Positions 18,237 through 27,649 of a stretch of DNA of 64,000 nt are shown here, in pieces. This stretch comes from Vreelandella profundi. Lineage in GTDB: Bacteria; Pseudomonadota; Gammaproteobacteria; Pseudomonadales; Halomonadaceae. The position numbers were made by a program, and so were the translations under genes. Each line of letters opens with the position of its first letter. The stretch's first letter is position 1. The DNA lies in assembly GCF_019722725.1 (NCBI RefSeq), contig NZ_CP077941.1, positions 2,356,001 to 2,420,000 of the forward strand, given 5' to 3'. The notes beneath the pieces are model-generated. The model saw only the letters and a program-made list of their open reading frames with translations. It searched no databases and was not told the origin of the DNA.

Positions 18237-18760
18237 GTCAGGATGTTCTTAGCGACCAGCAACGCTATTTAGCTCAGCTGTTAGAAGCAATCCAGCGTTG
18301 CGCCTGGTTTCTGCAACAATCACGCAACAAGATCAACTGGCCGATTGAGGGTGAGTGGCTGGTCGAACATAAAAAAGATGTGACGCTGTTCGAAACACTG
18401 GCCGCCATCAACGAGCGGTTTGCCAAGCTGCAAGACTCTATCGCCTCGGCGATGCGGCATAGCGCCCTGCTTGCAGGAGAATCCACCGACAGCTTTCTCA
18501 AGGTACTGGCGCTGTTTGAAAAGCAAGGTGTGGTGAATGCGACCAGTGACTGGCAGCGCTGCCGTGCCATTCGCAATATTGCCACCCATGACTATTCGAC
18601 TGATTATGCCCAGATAGCAGAACACTTCAATCTGCTGAATGAGCTAGCCGATATACTCTTAGTGACGTCGCAGCGCCTTTTAGCCTGGAGTGCTGAGCAG
18701 CTGCAGATTTTCCCCGCCAGCCAAGATTTCGCCACTGAGTTTGACACCATTTTCTTATGA
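18233..18760 (+). CDS. HEPN-domain protein, HepT-like (putative RNase toxin)
   Basis: A 175-aa, mainly helical protein with the HEPN catalytic pattern RNIATHDY: R114, four residues, H119, D120, Y121. This fits the RX4HXY motif of HepT, where the Arg/His pair cleaves RNA and the Tyr is the AMPylation target. Preceding RAIR and following helices NLLNELADILLVTSQRLL fit the HEPN bundle. It is longer than typical HepT (about 130-145 aa) by an N-terminal extension. ATGA overlaps with both the MNT gene and recB imply translational coupling. Toxin function is inferred from family and pairing only. Confidence 0.8.
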   Translation: MSQDVLSDQQRYLAQLLEAIQRCAWFLQQSRNKINWPIEGEWLVEHKKDVTLFETLAAINERFAKLQDSIASAMRHSALLAGESTDSFLKVLALFEKQGVVNATSDWQRCRAIRNIATHDYSTDYAQIAEHFNLLNELADILLVTSQRLLAWSAEQLQIFPASQDFATEFDTIFL

Positions 18761-21700
18761 GCCAGCCCGCCCCACTCAATCCATTACGTCTCCCGCTTCA
18801 CGGCAGTCGTTTAATTGAAGCAAGCGCAGGCACCGGTAAAACGTTCACCATCGCGCTGCTTTACGTGCGCCTAGTACTCGGCGGCCACAGCGTTGACGAC
18901 GACACCGCGTTTATCCGCCCGCTCACGCCGCCGGAAATCTTAGTCGTTACCTTTACCAACGCCGCCACCCAAGAGCTACGCGAACGCATCCGCAACAGGC
19001 TGGTAGAAGCGGCGGAAGTGTTTCGTGAGACTCCAGATGCTAAGGAAGCAGGTCACGAAGAGGGTCTTTTGCCATGGCCGGAAAATGTTCCCGACGATTC
19101 CGGCATTCCCGCCGTCCATGGCGGTCAGATGGCAAAAGTAGCGCCCAAGGACGGGTTCACAGCGCCCTCGCAGTGGCCTGCTTCCGTGCCACCTGCTCAT
19201 GATCCGCTGCTCGTCCAACTCCGCGACCAATACGACCCGGCCACCTGGCCCGCCTGCTCGCGTCGCTTAGCGCTAGCCGCCGAATGGATGGACGAAGCCG
19301 CGGTTTCCACCATCCACAGCTGGTGCTACCGCATGCTGCGCGAGCACGCCTTCGACAGCGGCAGTTTGTTCTCGCTCAATCTAGAGAACGACCAGCGCGA
19401 ACTGGAGCAGGAAGTGGTGCGCGACTACTGGCGCAGCTTCTATTACCCGCTGGACAGCGACGCGCTGGGCATTGTCACCCGCTACTGGAAATCGCCCGAC
19501 GATCTGCATGCGTTACTGCAGCGGCTATTGCCTGAAAGCGAAGCGCTGGGCGGCGCAAAGCCACAGCCCCGCGAGACACTGGCCGCTACCCAAGCCGAAC
19601 GCAGCGCCCAGCTCAGCGAGCTCAAAGCGCCCTGGCCCGCTTGGCTAAACGAGCTAGTGCCCGCCCTGGAAGACGCCGCCACGCGCAAAGCCTTCAAGGG
19701 CCAAAGCTTCAACGCCAAAAGCCGCGCCAACTGGCTAGGCGCACTGCGCGAGTGGAGCGAAAGCGATGCCGACCGCCCAGCGCTCACCGACGCCGCCTGG
19801 AAACGCATGACGCCCGACGGCATGGCCGATATCTGGAAAGACGGCGCGCCGCCCTGCCCGCAGGTTTGGGAAGCACTGGCGCAGCTACCGGCAGCGTTAG
19901 ACGCCCTGCCCGAGCCACGCAACGACCTGCTGATTCACGCCGTGCAATGGTGCCGCGCCCGACTGGAGCGCGAGCAGGAACGCCGTGCCGAGATGGGCCC
20001 CAACGACCTGCTAACCCATCTCGACCGCGCCCTGCAAGGCCCCAATAAAGAAGCCCTGGCAGCACAAATCCAGCGCCAGTTCCCCGTCGCGCTGATTGAT
20101 GAGTTCCAGGACACCGACCCGGTTCAGTACCGCATCTTCAACGCCGTATATGACGTCGCAACGCCCCGCCGCGACATCGCCATCCTGCTGATTGGTGACC
20201 CCAAGCAGGCCATCTACGCCTTTCGCGGCGCGGATATCTTCACCTACCTGCAGGCCCGCCACGACACCGATGGCCGCCATGTAACGTTGGGCACCAACTT
20301 TCGCTCCAGCCGCGCCATGGTGGCGGCGGTCAACCACTGCTTCAGTTACGCTGATCAGCACGACGCCGGCGCCTTTTTGTTCCGCTTGGATGACGGCGGC
20401 AACCCGCTGCCGTTTCAGCCGGTTGATGCCAAAGGCACGTCCAACACGCTGGTGCTCAACGGCCAGCCGCTACCCGCAATGACCCTGTGGCCCTTGGAAA
20501 GCGACGAGCCGCTCTCCAAAACTGCCTACCAAACCGAGATGGCAGAGCGCTGCGCCTCGCACATGGCCGCGCTGTTGGAAGCAGGCCGCAAGCAACTGGC
20601 AGGCTTTGCGAAAGCGGTAGACAACAGTGCGACGGGCGATAGCAGTGTGAGAAGCGAAGAGCAATCACTCACACCGCTTGCCCCTTCGGACATGGCGGTG
20701 CTGGTCAACGGGCTGCAGGAAGCCCGAGCGATTCGCCTGGCGCTGGCCAGCCGGGGCATCAAGAGCGTGTATCTTTCCGATCACGACAAGGTGTTTAGCT
20801 CCCCCGTTGCGCCGCAGCTGGCCATTTGGCTGCGCGCCTGCGCCGAGCCCCAGGCCAACTCCCGCCAAGCGGAAGCAAAACTGCGCGCCGCCCTGGCAAC
20901 GCCGGTGATCGGGCTAAGCTTGGCGGCGCTTGACCACCTCAACCAAAGCGAGCTGGCCTGGGAAGCACGGGTCGAGCAGTTCAGCGGCTACCATCGCCTA
21001 TGGCAGCGCCAGGGCGTGCTGCCGCTGGTGCGCCGACTGATGGTTGATTTTGATATCGCTGCACGGCTGTTGAGCGAGTTTGCCGAGGGTGAGCGCTTGC
21101 TAACCGACCTGCTCCATCTGGGGGAAATGCTGCAGCACGCCAGCCAAGAGTTGGATGGCGAACACGCGCTGATTCGCTTTCTTTTTGATGCCATTGCCGA
21201 CCCGGATAGCCACGGCGACAGCCACAAGCTGCGCCTGGAAAGCGATGCCGATCTGGTCAAAGTAGTCACCATTCACAAATCTAAAGGACTGGAGTACCCG
21301 CTGGTGTTCCTGCCGTTTATCGCCAATCACCGGCCGGTCAGCGATACCGATCTACCGCTGCGCTGGCACGACAGCGAAGGCAGGCTGCAGCTCAGCCTAA
21401 GCGCCGATGAAGCCACGCTGGCCACCGCCGACCGCGAACGACTGGGCGAAGACCTGCGCAAGCTTTACGTTGCCCTCACCCGCGCCCGCCACGCTACCTG
21501 GCTAGGGCTGGCTCCGCTTAAAGGCAGTGAGAACAGCGCCATCGGCCATCTCATCAACGGCGGTAAAACCATCGCCCCCAGCGCGTTTACTCAAGCGCTA
21601 GGCGAGCTAGTGGCAGGCAGCAATATCGAACTGAGCGCCGCGCCGGAGCCCACTGCATTACGCTTTACCCCCGCGCCGGAACAGCAAGCGCTGGGCCACG

Positions 21701-22656
21701 CCTGCGCCCCGCTGCGCCCAGCCCGCGAACAGTGGTGGATCGCCAGCTACTCGGCCCTGCGCACCTCAGGGGCCATAACGCCATTGATGCCGACGCCCGA
21801 ACCCACCACGCCCCAGGAAGCCACCACCCTGGAAGTGCTGGATGAACCCCACGACAACGCCATCAACACCGAGGCGTTTCACTTGCACCGTTTTCCCCGC
21901 GGCCCCGGCCCCGGCACCTTCCTGCATGGTTTGCTGGAATGGGCAGGCCAACTCGGCTTTCAACACGCCTTGGACGACCCCGCCGCACGGGAAGACATGC
22001 TGCGACGGCGCGTGCAGCTGCGTGGCTGGCAGACATGGCACGACACCCTGTCGGGCTGGTTTGAAGAACTGCTCGCCATACCGCTGCCTCTGCCAACGTC
22101 ACGGCCCGGCCATGGCGGCCACGTGGCGCTGAGCGAGCTTAAAAGCTATCAGGTGGAACTGGAGTTCTGGTTTGCCGCGCACCACGTGGGAACGCGTAAG
22201 TTGGATGAGCTGGTAAGTGACCACTTACTGCCTGGGGTGTCGCGCCCCGCGTTGGATGCCGACACCCTCAACGGCATGCTCAAAGGCTTTATCGACCTTG
22301 CCTTTGAGCATGAAGGCCGCTTCTATGTGCTCGACTGGAAATCCAACTACCTGGGTAGCGATGACAGCGCCTACACCGCCGATGCCCTGCGCAACGCCAT
22401 GCTCGAAAAGCGCTACGACCTGCAAGCGGCGCTGTATCTGCTCGCGCTGCATCGGCTGCTCAAAGCGCGCCTGCCCGACTACGACCCGCACCAGCATTTG
22501 GGCGGCTCAATGACCGTATTTCTACGCGGCAGCCGCACCACCGCCCGCGGCGTACACGCCGTGCCTGCGCCGGTGGTGCTGATTGAAGCGCTGGATCACT
22601 TATTTGCAGGCACCGCGGCAGATACCGCAGCCACCCATCAGGAGGCGGTCGTATGA
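18757..22656 (+). CDS. recB: Exodeoxyribonuclease V beta subunit
   Basis: UvrD-type 3'-5' helicase with a C-terminal nuclease. Walker A is IEASAGTGKTFTIALLY near residue 20; LIDEFQDTDPVQYRIF is Walker B; VVTIHKSKGLEYPLVFLP and LRKLYVALTRARHATWLGL are later helicase motifs. The nuclease site GFIDLAFEHEGRFYVLDWKSNYLG has the expected acidic residues near 1179 and 1193 and Lys near 1195. At 1299 aa it is longer than E. coli RecB (1180). The ATG overlaps the HEPN stop codon, so the TA pair and recB are read as one unit. Confidence 0.96.
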   Translation: MSQPAPLNPLRLPLHGSRLIEASAGTGKTFTIALLYVRLVLGGHSVDDDTAFIRPLTPPEILVVTFTNAATQELRERIRNRLVEAAEVFRETPDAKEAGHEEGLLPWPENVPDDSGIPAVHGGQMAKVAPKDGFTAPSQWPASVPPAHDPLLVQLRDQYDPATWPACSRRLALAAEWMDEAAVSTIHSWCYRMLREHAFDSGSLFSLNLENDQRELEQEVVRDYWRSFYYPLDSDALGIVTRYWKSPDDLHALLQRLLPESEALGGAKPQPRETLAATQAERSAQLSELKAPWPAWLNELVPALEDAATRKAFKGQSFNAKSRANWLGALREWSESDADRPALTDAAWKRMTPDGMADIWKDGAPPCPQVWEALAQLPAALDALPEPRNDLLIHAVQWCRARLEREQERRAEMGPNDLLTHLDRALQGPNKEALAAQIQRQFPVALIDEFQDTDPVQYRIFNAVYDVATPRRDIAILLIGDPKQAIYAFRGADIFTYLQARHDTDGRHVTLGTNFRSSRAMVAAVNHCFSYADQHDAGAFLFRLDDGGNPLPFQPVDAKGTSNTLVLNGQPLPAMTLWPLESDEPLSKTAYQTEMAERCASHMAALLEAGRKQLAGFAKAVDNSATGDSSVRSEEQSLTPLAPSDMAVLVNGLQEARAIRLALASRGIKSVYLSDHDKVFSSPVAPQLAIWLRACAEPQANSRQAEAKLRAALATPVIGLSLAALDHLNQSELAWEARVEQFSGYHRLWQRQGVLPLVRRLMVDFDIAARLLSEFAEGERLLTDLLHLGEMLQHASQELDGEHALIRFLFDAIADPDSHGDSHKLRLESDADLVKVVTIHKSKGLEYPLVFLPFIANHRPVSDTDLPLRWHDSEGRLQLSLSADEATLATADRERLGEDLRKLYVALTRARHATWLGLAPLKGSENSAIGHLINGGKTIAPSAFTQALGELVAGSNIELSAAPEPTALRFTPAPEQQALGHACAPLRPAREQWWIASYSALRTSGAITPLMPTPEPTTPQEATTLEVLDEPHDNAINTEAFHLHRFPRGPGPGTFLHGLLEWAGQLGFQHALDDPAAREDMLRRRVQLRGWQTWHDTLSGWFEELLAIPLPLPTSRPGHGGHVALSELKSYQVELEFWFAAHHVGTRKLDELVSDHLLPGVSRPALDADTLNGMLKGFIDLAFEHEGRFYVLDWKSNYLGSDDSAYTADALRNAMLEKRYDLQAALYLLALHRLLKARLPDYDPHQHLGGSMTVFLRGSRTTARGVHAVPAPVVLIEALDHLFAGTAADTAATHQEAVV

Positions 22657-24926
22657 GTAAGCGCGAGACGGGCTCTATGAATTTCGACCTATTTGCCGAT
22701 GACGCACCGCCCGTTCCGGCTGACTCAACGGCACCGGCAGCAGCATCGACAGAATCAGCCACCAGTGCCGAGTTGCCACATCCCGCGCTAAGCGATACCG
22801 CCGCGCTGTTACAGCTGTGTGAGCGCTGGGTTTCACGTGGCTGGCTGCGGGATTTAGATCTGGCACTGGTGCGCTTTTTTGAGCGCGAAAGCCAACACGC
22901 CCCGCCGCTGTTACTGCTGGGTGCAGCGCTAGCCAGCCACCAGTTAGGCCGTGGCCATGTGTGCCTGGATTTAGCCGCCACCCTGGAAGCGCCGGATTTT
23001 GCGCTTTCACTGCCACCGGAAGGCGACGATCTCAACGACCCGCCGCCGCTGCCCAGCCACGTGCTAGCCACGCTAACGCTAAGCGAGTGGCAGGCCGCGC
23101 TTCACCACCCCACGTTAATTAGCGATGGCCCCGGCAATACGCCACTGGTGGTGAGCGACAACGGCAACACCAGCAAACTCTACCTGCGCCGCTACTGGCA
23201 GTTTGAGCAAACTCTGCACCAGGAAATCGCCAACCGTGTTAGCACGAGCAACGAAGCGAATAGCCCGCTACTCAAAAGCGCGTTAGATACGCTATTCCCC
23301 GCCTGCGAAAACCTGGATTGGCAAAAAAACGCCTGCGCCCTGGCCGCCCGCAGCCCGTTCGCGATCATCACCGGCGGCCCCGGCACCGGCAAAACTACTA
23401 CCGTGGTGCGCCTTCTGGCCCTGCTGCAAACCCTGCAGCTAGCAGAACCCAACGCACACCCGCTGCGCATTCGCCTAGCCGCCCCCACCGGCAAAGCCGC
23501 CGCACGGCTAAATGAATCCATCGCCGGGCAGGTCAATAGCTTACCCATTAGCGCGTTAGAGTCGCTGCTGAGTGAGCACTCACCTGCCTCAACATCTAGC
23601 GTAATAGCAATTCCCACCGAGGTGACAACGCTTCATCGCTTGTTAGGCGCTAGGGCCGACACCCGCCACTTCCGCCACAACGCCGCCAACCCTCTAGCGC
23701 TGGATGTGCTGGTGGTCGATGAAGCCTCGATGGTGGATATCGAAATGATGACGGCGCTACTCAGCGCCCTACCCGCCAGCGCCAAGCTGGTGCTGCTGGG
23801 GGATAAAGACCAGCTGGCCTCTGTAGAAGCAGGCGCCGTGCTGGGCGACCTATGCCGCCGCGCCGACGCCGCCCACTACACCTCCGCCACGGCGCAGTGG
23901 CTGGCCGAACTCACCGGCCACCCGCTGCCGGAAGCATTAATCGACCCCAACGGCCAGCCGCTGGATCAAGCCATTACCATGCTGCGGGTCAGCCACCGCT
24001 TTACTGCGCAAAGCGGCATCGGCCAGCTCGCACAGGCGATTAACCAGCCGCTAAGTGAGGCATTGCGGGAACGGGATAAACACAAAGCCGTGCATGGCGT
24101 ACTGAATAACGGCTACGCCGACCTGCACCATCTGGTGTTGAAGCCAGATGCACAAAACGAAGACAGCGCCCTAGAGCGCCTGGTGATCACCGGCAGCCCG
24201 CAGCGCTTTCCCAACGCAGGCGAAAACCGCACCAATTTTAAGGGCGAGCCAATTGCACCACCCACCGGCTACCAGCACTACCTGAATACCCTAGCGAGTG
24301 AACGGCCTGATACGGTTCTAGCGTTTGAAGAGAACGGCGAGAATTACGATGCCTGGGCGAAGCAAGTACTCAACGCCTACAGCAGCTTTCAGCTGCTGTG
24401 CGCACTACGCAAAGGGCCGTGGGGGGTAGAAAGCTTAAACCTGCGCATCGCCAAAACATTGCGCCGCGAAAAGCTGCTGTTCGGCAACGACCACACGTTA
24501 GAGAAAGGCTGGTTCGAAGGCCGCCCGGTACTGGTCACCCAAAACGACTACGGCCTAAAACTGATGAATGGCGATATAGGTATCACACTCGTCGTACCTG
24601 ATCCCCGCACTCCCGGCAGGACACTTTTACGCGTCGCCTTTCCAACCAGTGACGCAGAAAACACAATTCACTGGGTGCTGCCTTCCCGCCTGCATGCAGT
24701 AGAAACCGTGTTCGCGATGACGGTACACAAGTCACAAGGCTCAGAATTTCAGCACACCGCCCTGCTGCTACCGCAAACGCCCAACCCCATCCTCACCCGC
24801 GAGCTGGTCTACACCGGCATCACCCGCGCCCGCGATTGGCTCACGCTAATCGAAGCTAAGCGCGGGATATTGAATGATGCGGTGACTAGGGAAGTTATGA
24901 GGGTTAGTGGAATGGGGAGGTTGTAA
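22653..24926 (+). CDS. recD: Exodeoxyribonuclease V alpha subunit
   Basis: 5'-3' helicase subunit of RecBCD. Walker A IITGGPGTGKTTTVVRLLALL lies near residue 235; LDVLVVDEASMVDIEMM is Walker B; LLGDKDQLASVEAGAVLGDL and the C-terminal TVHKSQGSEFQHTALLLP and LVYTGITRARDWLTLIE are further motifs. At 757 aa it is longer than E. coli RecD (608) through N-terminal and internal insertions. It starts with an ATGA overlap on recB. Its last 52 codons have a degenerate copy 4 kb downstream, suggesting recombination at this point. Confidence 0.95.
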   Translation: MSKRETGSMNFDLFADDAPPVPADSTAPAAASTESATSAELPHPALSDTAALLQLCERWVSRGWLRDLDLALVRFFERESQHAPPLLLLGAALASHQLGRGHVCLDLAATLEAPDFALSLPPEGDDLNDPPPLPSHVLATLTLSEWQAALHHPTLISDGPGNTPLVVSDNGNTSKLYLRRYWQFEQTLHQEIANRVSTSNEANSPLLKSALDTLFPACENLDWQKNACALAARSPFAIITGGPGTGKTTTVVRLLALLQTLQLAEPNAHPLRIRLAAPTGKAAARLNESIAGQVNSLPISALESLLSEHSPASTSSVIAIPTEVTTLHRLLGARADTRHFRHNAANPLALDVLVVDEASMVDIEMMTALLSALPASAKLVLLGDKDQLASVEAGAVLGDLCRRADAAHYTSATAQWLAELTGHPLPEALIDPNGQPLDQAITMLRVSHRFTAQSGIGQLAQAINQPLSEALRERDKHKAVHGVLNNGYADLHHLVLKPDAQNEDSALERLVITGSPQRFPNAGENRTNFKGEPIAPPTGYQHYLNTLASERPDTVLAFEENGENYDAWAKQVLNAYSSFQLLCALRKGPWGVESLNLRIAKTLRREKLLFGNDHTLEKGWFEGRPVLVTQNDYGLKLMNGDIGITLVVPDPRTPGRTLLRVAFPTSDAENTIHWVLPSRLHAVETVFAMTVHKSQGSEFQHTALLLPQTPNPILTRELVYTGITRARDWLTLIEAKRGILNDAVTREVMRVSGMGRL

Positions 24927-25067
24927 TCAAAACCGATATTACCGTTGATGGTGTCGTTTTTCGGTCAGGAGCGGTCTTTTCGGCGACACTTATATATAAT
25001 GTGGAAACTCAGCTGACAGAAAAACGCGCAGCTTTTTGATGGTTGGAGTGCACCGCATTGTTAAGCG

Positions 25068-25640
25068 TTATAGCTGCTCAGTGCATGCGATTCTGTAAGC
25101 AGCAGCAAGCCTTGCGGCACCATCTCGGATTCCGGCGAGTTCGGTGTTTGCATCAAACTCGCCTTCGCGGGGCGGAGCACGTTGCTCGAGAGGAACTTCG
25201 CTAGTCCGTAGGCTCGTAACAACATAATGATGAAGCGTAGTGCGGCTTAGAGTCTCAGCCTCTGATTCTGCCAAGAAAGGAATTAACTCAGAGGCTCTTT
25301 TTTCAAACCCGAGTTGTTCAGCATTTATCTGAGCCGTTGGGACTGAAAGCTCTCCTAGACTCTTATTCCCAAATGCAAAGTCGCTGAGCTGAATGGCGTT
25401 GAGGTACCCTCTATCGGCACTGAAATTTATCTCTGCGGCAAGAGTTGCGCTGGCCTGGAGCTTATCGCAGGCGAGCTGTGCCCCCTTTGCTCTACGTTCA
25501 ACGGCAGCCCTCTCGGTCTCTTCTCTCATCTTTGCTCCTAAAAGCAGATAGGAAGAGGCAGACGTACCAATCGTGGTTGCGATGCTCATAACGATGGTGA
25601 GTGCAACGGCGACGTGCCAGGGTCGTTTTTCAATTTCCAA
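25068..25640 (-). CDS. Membrane-anchored protein of unknown function
   Basis: I do not recognise this 190-aa protein. One hydrophobic segment (about residues 9-35, VAVALTIVMSIATTIGTSASSYLLL) follows a short charged N-terminus, then a mostly helical, Glu-rich soluble domain with a single Cys at about residue 58 and another near the C-terminus. The start is a TTG at 25640 with GAGG seven bases upstream. It stands alone between recD and an IS3 element, in the opposite direction to recD. A GTTAAGC core-like motif directly after the stop recalls a gene cassette but is incomplete. Confidence 0.6.
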   Translation of the reverse strand: MEIEKRPWHVAVALTIVMSIATTIGTSASSYLLLGAKMREETERAAVERRAKGAQLACDKLQASATLAAEINFSADRGYLNAIQLSDFAFGNKSLGELSVPTAQINAEQLGFEKRASELIPFLAESEAETLSRTTLHHYVVTSLRTSEVPLEQRAPPREGEFDANTELAGIRDGAARLAAAYRIACTEQL

Positions 25641-25838
25641 TACAACGCCTCATGCAATGTAATAAATTTACGCTTCCCAACGCCCTGGACTCGTGCCGGT
25701 TTGGAGCCGCAAAGCGACGGAAAAGCGGTCACAGTGAGAGCACTTTGAAAATAATATTGGTTTCGCAGCTCCACTGCACTTCGCGGCTGGAGGTGATGAC
25801 TTTTAAGTAAGCAAACACGATGAATCGCCCCGAGTATT

Positions 25839-26752
25839 CTAGACACCCGTTAGGCTCTTAAAGTAACGCCTTTCATACTCAACCGGTGACAAGTTATCAC
25901 TTGTGCCGTGTCGGCGCCTTGGGTTGTAAAACATTTCAATGTAATTGAACACGTCACATCTAGCCGCTTCGCGTGTTGAATAAATCTGTCGCTTGATTCG
26001 CTCTCGCTTGAGAAGTTGAAAGAAGCTTTCAGCAACGGCGTTGTCATGACAGTTACCACGTCGGCTCATGCTGCCTACCAAGTGATTCGCTTTCAGAAAG
26101 CTTTGCCAGTCTCCACTGCTAAACTGGCTTCCTTGATCCGAATGCACCATCACCGTTCCTTGTGGCTTGCGTCGCCAGACTGCTGATAACAAAGCATCCA
26201 GTACCAACTCCGTGGTCATGCGAGACTTCATCGACCAGCCAACCACTTGACGAGAAAACAGGTCGATAACTACCGCTAAGTAAAGCCAGCCTTCGTAAGT
26301 GCGGATGTACGTGATGTCCGTCACCCAAGCAACATTTGGCGCTGTTACTTCAAACTGACGGTCTAAATGGTTAGGGGATACAACAGCCGGTTTTCCACCG
26401 CCATATCCGCCAGGACGTCGTCGATAGCCCGTCTGAGAGCGTAAACCTTCCCTACTCATAGACGCGCCACACTGTGCTTCCCGCAAGCTTCGCCAGCTTC
26501 ACGCAAGTCCTGGTAGACCTTGCGATAGCCATATACACCGCCGCTTTCAAGCCAGGAGTGCTTGATCAATCCCAGCAGGCGCTCATCTTCCCGAGCTCGA
26601 TTAGAGAGCGCTTTTTTACACCATGCGTAGTAACCGCTGGGATGCACTGCCATCATCTGACACAAGCGACGTACCGAATATTGGCTCGCATAATGTTGAA
26701 TAAACGCGTACCTCAGTCGGACTCCCTGGCGAAGTACGCGGTGGCCTTTTTT
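25839..26752 (-). pseudogene. IS3-family transposase OrfB, frameshifted
   Basis: DDE integrase-core transposase. The N-terminal part, with SVRRLCQMMAVHPSGYYAWCKK, runs to CGKHSVARL and stops at a TGA near 26458. The rest, with TDITYIRTYEGWLYLAVVIDLFSR (first D), VHSDQGSQF (second D) and CHDNAVAESFFQLLKRE (E), continues in another frame. One lost base at CGTCT/ATGAGT explains the shift, because ...VARL then MSREGL is the expected continuation. The element therefore cannot make full OrfB from this copy. Confidence 0.85.
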
Positions 26753-26991
26753 AATATGTCTCGCTCTTCTGATACGCGTTTGAGTTCGGCCTTCAAACAA
26801 CGGTTTTCAGCTTGGAGATTATCATCTTCTTGCCGTTGTTCTACCGGCTTATCGTAGCGCTTGATCCAGTTGTACAGGCTGTGACCTGACACCCCTAGCC
26901 GCTCAGCGACCTCGGCCACGCGATGGCCGCGCTCTACCACCTGTTTGACGGCTTCGATTTTGAATTCTTCAGTGTAGCGGGGATGGCTCAT
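26713..26991 (-). CDS. IS3-family transposase OrfA
   Basis: A 92-aa DNA-binding protein: the HTH RVAEVAERLGVSGHSLYNWIKRY near residues 24-46 is followed by a leucine-zipper-like coiled coil LQAENRCLKAELKRVSEERDILKKA. AGGAGG precedes the ATG. The AAAAAAG slip site near its end would give the OrfAB fusion in an intact element. Confidence 0.9.
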   Translation of the reverse strand: MSHPRYTEEFKIEAVKQVVERGHRVAEVAERLGVSGHSLYNWIKRYDKPVEQRQEDDNLQAENRCLKAELKRVSEERDILKKATAYFARESD

Positions 26992-27053
26992 GGTTCCTCC
27001 TAGATACCTTTAGTATAAGGCCTGGAGGTGTCTACGAAACCTGGGGCGATTCA

Positions 27054-27429
27054 TATTTCTCATGGAAGAGAGGTTGGCATACTCACTTTATGTCTAGATA
27101 ACAAAGAAACTAGCTTATTTTCCATAATAAAGAAAAATGAAGCAGAAATTCAATTCTGTTTAATAAAATATCATGAACAACATAAGCAGCTTTACACTCA
27201 CTGTTCAGGCACCAATGAACATGATCGGATCAAGAAGCTATCGTGCCGGGAAATAGAGGTATTACGCTGGGTGTCGAGTGGTAAAACATATTCAGAAGCT
27301 GCCGTTATTTTAGGCATTACCGAGCGCACCATTAAATTTCACGTAGCCAACATAAAGCAAAAACTCGATGTATATAGCTCACGGCAGTTGGCTTCTATTG
27401 CCACCAAGTACGGCCTGATTCACTTATAA
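27054..27429 (+). pseudogene. LuxR-family regulator, 5' end removed by IS element
   Basis: The remaining 125 codons hold the end of an autoinducer-binding-like domain and an intact LuxR helix-turn-helix: LSCREIEVLRWVSSGKTYSEAAVILGI followed by TERTIKFHVANIKQKL and ASIATKYGLI. This is the quorum-sensing subtype rather than the NarL type. The reading frame enters directly from the IS inverted repeat; a GTG at 27028 inside the IS could still start a 133-aa DNA-binding fragment. The N-terminal sensing domain is not found on the other side of the IS. Its likely target is the MFS gene downstream. Confidence 0.8.
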
Positions 27430-27485
27430 ACTAAACACTTTAAAACCCTGCATGACAGCGAAGCTTTTTAAGCCTGCTGCATTTT

Positions 27486-27505
27486 AACTGACCCTAGGTA
27501 CAGTT
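27486..27505. promoter_or_regulatory. lux/las-box-like palindrome upstream of the MFS gene
   Basis: AACTGACCCTAGGTACAGTT is a 20-bp dyad with two mismatched pairs and fits the CT-N12-AG pattern of LuxR/LasR-type operators. It lies between the truncated LuxR gene and the MFS gene, 145 bp before the MFS start. Confidence 0.45.
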
Positions 27506-27649
27506 GTTTCAGGTTAGCAACATCTTAAAATCACTCCTCCATTTTAAATACTGATAGCTACGGACACGGCAGCCTTCTATTGGCCTTGCTTAATCCTGCT
27601 TGGTAGTGGCCAAGCACGAATACGTGCTTATTAAAACTTGGAGATAAAC

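Larger units (their letters stand above)
25821..27053 (-). mobile_element. IS3-family insertion sequence (defective)
   Basis: 1233 bp. The ends match as imperfect inverted repeats: TGAATCGCCCC (11 identical bases) followed by a shared TAGACACC, beginning TG and ending CA. It carries orfA and orfB in the -1 frame with an AAAAAAG slip site (26746-26752, minus). orfB has a one-base loss near 26460. Flanking bases (ACGA on the left, TATT on the right) show no target duplication, so one flank has probably been rearranged or deleted. Its right end truncates a LuxR-type gene. Confidence 0.88.
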
